Source of the DNA: Davidsoniella eucalypti
Taxonomy: Eukaryota; Ascomycota; Sordariomycetes; Microascales; Ceratocystidaceae
Assembly (NCBI GenBank): GCA_004009845.1
Contig: RMBW01000032.1
Coordinates: forward strand, 1-64,000
Direction: 5' to 3'
DNA length: 64,000 nucleotides
Shown here: positions 57,380-64,000 of the stretch, piece after piece
How the letters are laid out: every line of letters begins with the position of its first letter
How positions within the stretch are numbered: position 1 is the stretch's first letter
The notes under the pieces: model-generated
Told to the model about the DNA's origin: nothing
The model's input: only the letters and a program-made list of their open reading frames with translations
The model's database searches: none
Translations under genes and position numbers: made by a program

Positions 57380-60300
57380 GGAGGAGGGGGGGGGCAAGAT
57401 AGTCAGTGATATATAGAGGATCGATTCGGACCGGTTGGTGGCGAATATATTCGCTTAGATAGAAGACAGAAGCCGGCTGTCGAGGAGGACAGACGAAGTC
57501 TTTATAGCGAGTGGATGGCCGACCGGTTAGGCTTTACGAGGCGGGAGGACAGATAAAAGCCGGAGCGGCAGGGAGTCGGGCGAGACGAAGTATCGATTAG
57601 AAAAGAGAGGGGTAGCGTAAATCACTGTACGAACAAGCGAAGCACTACTACTCTCTTTGATTTCTTGATTAATCCAGCACAAAGGACGCAATCCGCCGTG
57701 ATGGGGCGGTACTTTGGCTAGCGGAAGTAGATAGGACGATCTACGAAGGAAATCGATCGGTCGCTCTCTATAGTCTCAAAGATGGGCGAGTCGGTACTTC
57801 ACACATTACATATTAGCACAGCACAGACAATCCGTTCATGAACTGCGGCGCAAAGGACGGCCTGTCATTATGCCAAGCAACAAGAACGCTGGCCAACGAT
57901 AGTAGGAGAGGGCCCCGCACAGATAAATGACGCTACTAGGATCCAACGGGGAGCACTATAGGCGACGTTGAACGCGGCCGCCTGGCTAATAAGAGTTTAG
58001 AGAGAAGAAATCCCTTACCTTTAGAAGGTTTCTAGGTTTCTAGCAGATAAAAAAACTGCAGAAACAGTTGGGGTGAGGGTGACGATCGGCTCACGATCAA
58101 GATCAGAGGACAGAAATCGCAATTAAAAAAGACACGGGTTTTACGCCTTGTCCGGACAATTGCTGAAAATGAAGTGGGTTTAACAAGAGCCTCGGGCTTC
58201 TTATTGGGGGTGATTTTTTACTAGGAACGAACACGCCTAAAGAGCCTCCATTAACAGAATTCAAAAAAGAGGACAGCAAATCATCTTTTATAGCTGAAAA
58301 GGTTGCATCTTTCGACTTTGAAATGTATGAAGCCCGACACAAAAGACCCTGGATTCTTTACCTGGGAGGGCTTTGGATAAAATCAAACAAAGTCCGGTCA
58401 GCTTCGTGGCATCATCTCTAGGCCAGAAAGTCCCCGGCTGAAGTTACTGTTCGCTACGCTGTAAGATTCCTGTATTATGTATATGGATTCACCATTATAT
58501 ACCGTGTCCTTAATCGAGCTCTTTCACGGCATTATGGTTCAACATGTACACCTGCATACGGTATATCAAGGCATATATCATCGTGAAGAACTGGCAATGC
58601 CCGTCGACTCACTATAGTGATGGCGGCTTTTCTCGGTAACTTTCTTCCGGGGTTCTGATTCCCAGTTCCAGGCCAAAAACCCCAACTAAAACACCTCTTT
58701 TTATAAAACATCAATTAGTTTGATACATTTAGTTCTCATATTAATGAATTAAAAATGAATTAAAAAAAAAGCTCTCATATTCGGACATATTTTTCGGCAG
58801 TAGATATAAAAGTAACCGCGGTAAGATAGATCTGCTATGCGGTATATCGGGTTTCTCAAACGGCAAATGGATTGGTTAATACTTCGCTCTTATAATCTAA
58901 ACGTACTGTTGGTCACGTGATATTACTATTGAGTGTAATGTGCGTTGGTCATTAGGGTTGCTTGGCAACATATGTAGGAAGGACAATATATGACCGCGTA
59001 CTTCTCACTCGAATAAATCAGTAAATCAAGTGCCATTGGCCGTAATACCATTTATACAGCCAACCGGCAAATTACCTTCACTATACACATTACGATATAC
59101 ACATTACGATATACCAGAGTGTTATTACAACACCGGGATAGCTAGGAAATACTTCCTCTAGCAATAGGCTTGATCTATCTAACGAACTACAAAGTCGAAA
59201 TATCACCCTTTTCTAAGGTACCGCAAAATCCGCACCTAATAACCAATGCGTATACAATTATAATTATCCTGCTGCATAAGTATTATGACCAAATGAGCAA
59301 GATGCGTATGTACAAGACGAAGGAAGGATGATTAAAGTCTAAAAGCACATGGCATGACAACTGCAACATAACTCGTCGCATAGTCTATATGTAAGTCAGT
59401 ATGTTTCAGGCCTAAGAAATTTCCGTGTTTGGTATTTTGATAAAGTACTAATAGAAGTTGCTTGAGCTAGATACCTTTGTATACATAATACGGCCCTAGG
59501 TGCTAAGTTGATGTTTGTACAAAGGTACCGTGAAGTACGGATGATTTTGTTTGAAACCCCTGGTTCACAATGTACAGTTAGTGTCAGTTGTAGAATACAT
59601 AGTTGTATGCTAATACACATAGAACTAACTAGGCTCATGTATGGGGTGTTCTCGAAGAGACAGATGAGCAGAATAACGCTGGGGTCTATGGAGTGTAGTA
59701 CAGAAATGCACTAGATATAAGTAGAACATATATATCGTATATCGTACAGTGTGCGGGAAGTAAATGCAAGCCTGTCGTAAATATCACATCGATTATAACA
59801 TCCAAGGTTTACGAGAGACATGAGCCAATAGGATATATTACTATCCGAGGACACTACAAGCAACGATTGGAGGCTTTTTCAGGCTGATTTGGTTGAGATT
59901 ATTGGATCAATAGTCATAGCTTTACAAACACAGACACAATAGAGTAGCAGCAAAGCTGGCGATCAGACTATCGATTAACTGAAGCCCAAAATGGGTCGGC
60001 CCTTGTTCAACTATCAAGTAGATATTGGTGGGTTTGGTGGGGCTAAAATTTTGAGATTGTTTGGTATCTGCGTATTGCACGCATAAGCCAGAAACAGGAC
60101 AGGCATACTATGCTTATACAACTATTCTATGTAACTGCAGCGCAAGGGCAGCAGAATGCTGGGCTAGGATTGCAGCTGGCCGGAACTGTGCAAGCCGGAC
60201 TTGGTGATGGGATAACAACAAAGGAAACATTCTTGTCGTTACTGGCCCCTCTTTTTCCACCCAGCCTCCGATTATGATTGGCGCTAACGGGAGCCTTTCA

Positions 60301-60504
60301 GTATAGCAGAATTTCGCAAACTGCCACTTTTTAGTCAGTTAGTTAGCGAGCTTCCGTGGACTAGGCCTGTTTGCTGTTATTCGTCAGAACAGAACGACGA
60401 CCAGGATCTACAAGCTGAGCTGAAGCACTGTTAGCTAGCATAGAGCGTTGAGAACAAGTCGATTCTGAGCTGATAGCTAGAATGCAATAGCTCGAATATT
60501 CCTG
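57380..60504. other. 3.1-kb divergent intergenic region
   Basis: Between the P450 reductase (minus) and the Tao3-like gene (plus). The part up to about 58020 is the probable reductase leader and promoter. A 14-bp tandem duplication, ATACACATTACGAT, occurs near 59092-59119. The remaining DNA is AT-rich with only short open frames and no RNA gene I could recognise. Confidence 0.5.
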
Positions 60505-60544
60505 ATGGGCAAAAACGTTAAAGCGCCTCTTGATCCCCGCCAGC
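60505..60544 (+). CDS. Proposed first coding exon of the Tao3/Pag1 gene
   Basis: ATGGGCAAAAACG opens 40 nt (MGKNVKAPLDPRQ plus one base) ending at a perfect GTAAGT donor. The residual phase matches a strong acceptor at 61596-61597, preceded by the pyrimidine tract TTTCTCCTTCGCTTCAG, giving ...DPRQ|PPSQTPPDFLSDP. The intron would be 1053 nt, far longer than others here, so this is tentative. The rival is an exon 61145-61177 (MMGFGRPNQTW, donor GTGAGT) joined to 61609. Confidence 0.35.
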
Positions 60545-61597
60545 GTAAGTTTGCCTGTTTGCCCTGCCTAGCATCCAAAGTACTACAAACGCCGTTGTTG
60601 TTTTTTGCCTGCTCGTTCGTCCCGTGCAGAACGAGCGTTTGGTTGTATGTTGTTCTTGCTCCATTCGCTTCTAGGTTTTATGCTTTATAGAAGCTCGATT
60701 CCATTCCACCGTTGTTGTCTTGACACTCTGTTGTGCTCCCTTTTTATTATTTTATTTCCTTCTGGTTGTTTATCGTTCGAGTTTCTGCACTCACCGCTCT
60801 TATACCTTCTTTGACAAAATGCCATCTGGTATTTTTTGTTAGGGTCTACGCTACACTGAACCGCCACTTCGGAACGTTTCAAACAAACAAAGCCTACAAT
60901 CGCGATATACGCCGCTGACCTTTTGATTCACCATCGCCTGCCACAGAGCGATCGACCAGCTAATCCCGCACACCAGATTGCACGTCAGTTTGTATTATTC
61001 TGGCCACCAAACAGAGGCCCAACCTGCTCGCTTCGGATCCCGGATCCCGCCCAGCCCATTCCTGTCCGCTGGCATCTTTGGGGCGCTCTGCTTTTGCTTC
61101 TGCTAGGAGTGCGCTGCCCACGATTCTTAGCCAGCTGGTATTAGATGATGGGCTTTGGCCGGCCTAATCAGACATGGGTGAGTGCATCATGCTTTTTGTG
61201 GTCCGTCACAGCAGAAAAAAAACAGAAAAAACAGAAAAAACCAAACCAAAACCCCGATATGCAGGCCGTCTATATGTAGACTAGTAGTAGGAAGTCAAAC
61301 AAAAGTGTGCCTGTGACGATAATGGTGGTGAACACTACAGTACAACCCATCAGCACTTGTATCTGGCTACTGGAATATCGATTATAGCGGAACATGGATC
61401 TGGATGATTTAATGCAGGCTGGCGTTGTTGTTTACAGGCCGTACTTCAGGTATTTGACATGCATAACAACACCGCCTCTGACATGATTAATTCCAGCGGC
61501 CCAACTAATTAACTGCATTGCCAAACACTAACGCTGATACCTGCAGCCGGCATGATCAATCAGTATCACGTACACTAACGTTTCTCCTTCGCTTCAG

Positions 61598-64000
61598 CCC
61601 CGTCACAGACACCGCCAGACTTCTTGTCCGATCCCGTCACATTCTCGCCGCGCGCGGTGACGAGACTTGTCGAAGAAGACGAAGAGGGCCAAGAAGACGA
61701 ATGCAGCAGCCATACGCTTCGTCCTGACCAGCTATCACCTCTGAACCTCGGACTCGCACTCTCAGGCCCCCACCACAGCTCGGATTCTTCCCCAGAAGCC
61801 CTCCACAGCGTCGGCTCCAAGCCTGCACTCGCTGCCGCCGCTGTTGTCACTGCTGCTGCGTCCTCTAATGCTACTATAACGTCACCGTCCTACACATCTC
61901 AACTGCCACCGCAGACTCTCTCCCCTTCTTTGCCATCCTCTGGCTTTTCTGCATACAAATCCCAGTCCCAGTCCCAGCAGTTCCAGCCGCAGGGCATAAC
62001 TACTACCACTACCCTTGCTTCTTTTGCTACTACCAGCACCACCACCAATACTGCTACTATAGACCACTCCATAGCTTCTGGTAGTGCTGCTACTGCTACT
62101 GCTGCTACTGCTACCACCACCACAGCTTATTCGCACCACAAGATCCAATCGCCGCCACCTCCTAGCTCTGCTTCTTCTGCCTCAAACCGACGAGCCACTT
62201 CCTCTGCCTCCCACTCTCGGCATTCTTCTCTCGACCATTCAAACCCCCCAAAGTCGTCGCGATCTCACAACCACAGCCAGGGCCGATCCATAGATCTTAC
62301 GCTCACCAAAGGCAATAGCAACGGCTACGGGCACCATCGCCAGACATCAATTGTCCATGGAATTCAGCACTCGCGCAACGGAAGTTTCGCCAGCACGTCT
62401 TCCAGTCCTCTTAGCCCGCAGATGATTGCCGCGGCCGGCGCTGCGCTCATAGCTGATCGCATGGAGGCTGAATCTCGCCCTCCTACCGCACTGTCGGGCA
62501 CCACCACCACCTCGTCTAACACTGCTGTTGCCCACGGAACCTCCGGCACACCGGCCGATTCGTCTTCTCACGGACTTGCCCAAGGCCGAAAACTGGAGCG
62601 TAGGCTCAGTAGCAAGTCTCGCCGCGATCATGGCCACCATCACTCGGTTTCGTCGTCTCGTCATCACGGCCATCCGTCTCAGTCTAACCAGGATCCCATG
62701 AGCGAATACGCCCTTCACGTGCTTTACACAGCTGTAAGACACCATCTGACGACAATAACATGGTGATTCAAGTTCCCCGTACAACCCTACTGACACAAAA
62801 CCTACCCGCAATTTTTTTTTAGTTTACTGCCCAAGCCGAAGAAAAGCTCAACGCCTGCATTACCGGCCCAAACGACCCCGAACCCCACATTGATAGCATC
62901 TGCGGACGTGGTGTCGACCCAGCATTTGACCATGCCATAACCGCCCTCGGCCATGTGGCCGCGCATAAGCCAAAACCACTCATAGATTTCATGATGATCT
63001 GGCGCAAGAACAAGAGTGACGCTGCGAACGAAGCCCGTGCCTATGCCCAGAAACGTGGCCCCCCCCCCATGAACCACGCTTTACAGCGCCGGAATACCGA
63101 ACCAGTCCAGCAAATGACTGCTGCGCTGACCGACCCACACCACCCAATACCGCCTAGATACGAGTTCGTTGCCCAGGCCGATCGCCGCGCAACCGTTTCC
63201 ATCTACATCTTGTGTCGCGTGCTCCTCGAGATTGTGCGACAGAGCACTGTTGCCGCCATCACACCAGAAACAGAGGATAAGCTCGAGGGTATCATTTTTG
63301 TCCAACTGAAGAACTTCGACCCAGAGCAATTATTAGCGTCGCCTCTTAGAATGTCCAATTGGAACATATTTGCTCTGTTGCTTGGTGAAATGAGTGGTAT
63401 CAACTTCAAGTCTGTCACCAACCGTTTCCTTGCCGATCTTGACCGCCTGATCAAAGAGAGTGCATCGAAGAACCTCAATGTTGTCGCCAACCGTGATATT
63501 GAAAACCGGATGGAGCTGGTGCTTTGGGGTATGAAGTATATCAAAATCAAGATGGAGACCCATGAGCAGTACGAGCAGTCTTGCGATTTCTTGATATCTC
63601 TGGGACGACTATTCAAGGATACACATGGGCATCGAGCCAAAACTGCGTTCTGCCAAGTGTTTGACTTGCTATTACGACCTATTGCTGCCAATGCTCACAC
63701 AGCGGACTTTAACAACGCTAAGTGGCAGGAAGTGCTAGGTGGCTTTGGACCACGATTAGCACAGATGATGCCAAAACCTCGTCATTGGTCGTCGGCATTC
63801 ACACTGACGGCAACAATGCTGTGCGCATCACCTATGGATACCTTTAATTCGCAATGGTCACAGTTAATCCTACCTCTGCAACCTAAGTTCAAGGACCGAT
63901 ACACCAAATCTATCGCTTTGCAAGTAATAGCGCGGTTGGTGTGGACATACCTCTACCGGGTCAATGAACCGTCAAATCATGCCATAAGAAAGATCGACGA
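61598..64000 (+). CDS. tao3: Cell morphogenesis protein Furry/Tao3/Pag1, N-terminal part
   Basis: Giant scaffold of the RAM/MOR pathway that works with the NDR kinase (COT-1/Orb6/Cbk1) at the cell cortex to keep polarised growth; relatives are S. cerevisiae Tao3, S. pombe Mor2 and animal Furry. Exon 61598-62733 encodes a disordered Ser/Thr/Ala/His-rich region (HHKIQSPPPPSS, RHSSLDHSNPPKSS) with an acidic start. After an 89-nt intron (GTAAGA...TTTTAG) the next exon, 62823 to the window end, encodes the conserved Furry N-terminal helical domain: YALHVLYTA|FTAQAEEKLN across the junction, then FALLLGEMSGINFKSVTNRFLADLDRLI and ENRMELVLWGMKYIKIKMET. The frame is open at 64000, so most of the gene (usually over 2000 residues) lies outside. 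A run of ten C at 63059-63068 keeps frame. The 5' start is unsettled; see the proposed first exon. Confidence 0.9.

Noticed and set aside
57379..57397. Longer N-terminus of P450 reductase (about six residues more)
   Set aside because: The upstream codons have no ATG and include a C-run; the family start is at 57379.
59092..59119. 14-bp tandem duplication ATACACATTACGAT as a regulatory array
   Set aside because: Only two units, far from any gene; treated as a simple duplication.
1..64000. CRISPR arrays, operons, ribosome binding sites
   Set aside because: Eukaryotic nuclear DNA; no spaced direct-repeat array is visible.

Overview
This is nuclear DNA of a filamentous ascomycete (Pezizomycotina). 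The evidence is: genes split by short GT-AG introns (54-155 nt, most 55-100); a group III (Nik1/Os-1) hybrid histidine kinase with a HAMP-repeat array; a fungal-type NADPH-cytochrome P450 reductase; a Csx2-type BAR-PH-ArfGAP protein; a PRD-4-type Chk2 kinase; and a relic of a HET (heterokaryon incompatibility) gene. The similarity of the proteins to Sordariomycete/Leotiomycete families is my impression only; I cannot name the species.

The window holds nine complete protein genes and one gene that runs off the right edge. From left to right: Nik1/Os-1 histidine kinase (minus, 2036-6238); a broken HET gene (plus, about 15.2-15.8 kb); a Munc13/Ync13-like C2-MUN protein (minus, 16428-20639); the ArfGAP Csx2 (plus, 25777-29480) with a stop-free in-frame extension to 30377; PRD-4/Chk2 (minus, 31361-33791); translation factor eIF3m (plus, 36657-38203); an RNF216/Triad3-like RBR ubiquitin ligase (minus, 38835-41267); a small Cys-rich, probably GPI-anchored secreted protein (minus, 43729-44511); an MSSP-like two-RRM RNA-binding protein (minus, 50700-52611); cytochrome P450 reductase (minus, 55177-57379); and a Furry/Tao3/Pag1 cell-morphogenesis protein (plus, from about 61.6 kb, or 60.5 kb with a proposed first exon, past the right end).

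The genes do not form a cluster or pathway. They are housekeeping, signalling and morphogenesis genes. Several bear on polarised growth and membrane traffic (Ync13-like, Csx2, Tao3) or on stress and damage signalling (Nik1, PRD-4). Gene density is low for a fungus: gaps of 3-10 kb of AT-rich DNA separate the genes, holding simple repeats, many TGTACA-type palindromes, an LTR-like fragment and the HET relic, but no recognisable intact transposon.

The most interesting observation is at the 3' end of csx2. A single TAG is followed by 298 in-frame sense codons, and a candidate 48-nt intron would end exactly on that TAG, so splicing or retention could switch between two C-termini. Other points worth checking are the hydrophobic insertion inside the RBR module, the arginine/acidic tail of PRD-4, and a kinase C-terminus that runs into an A/T repeat.
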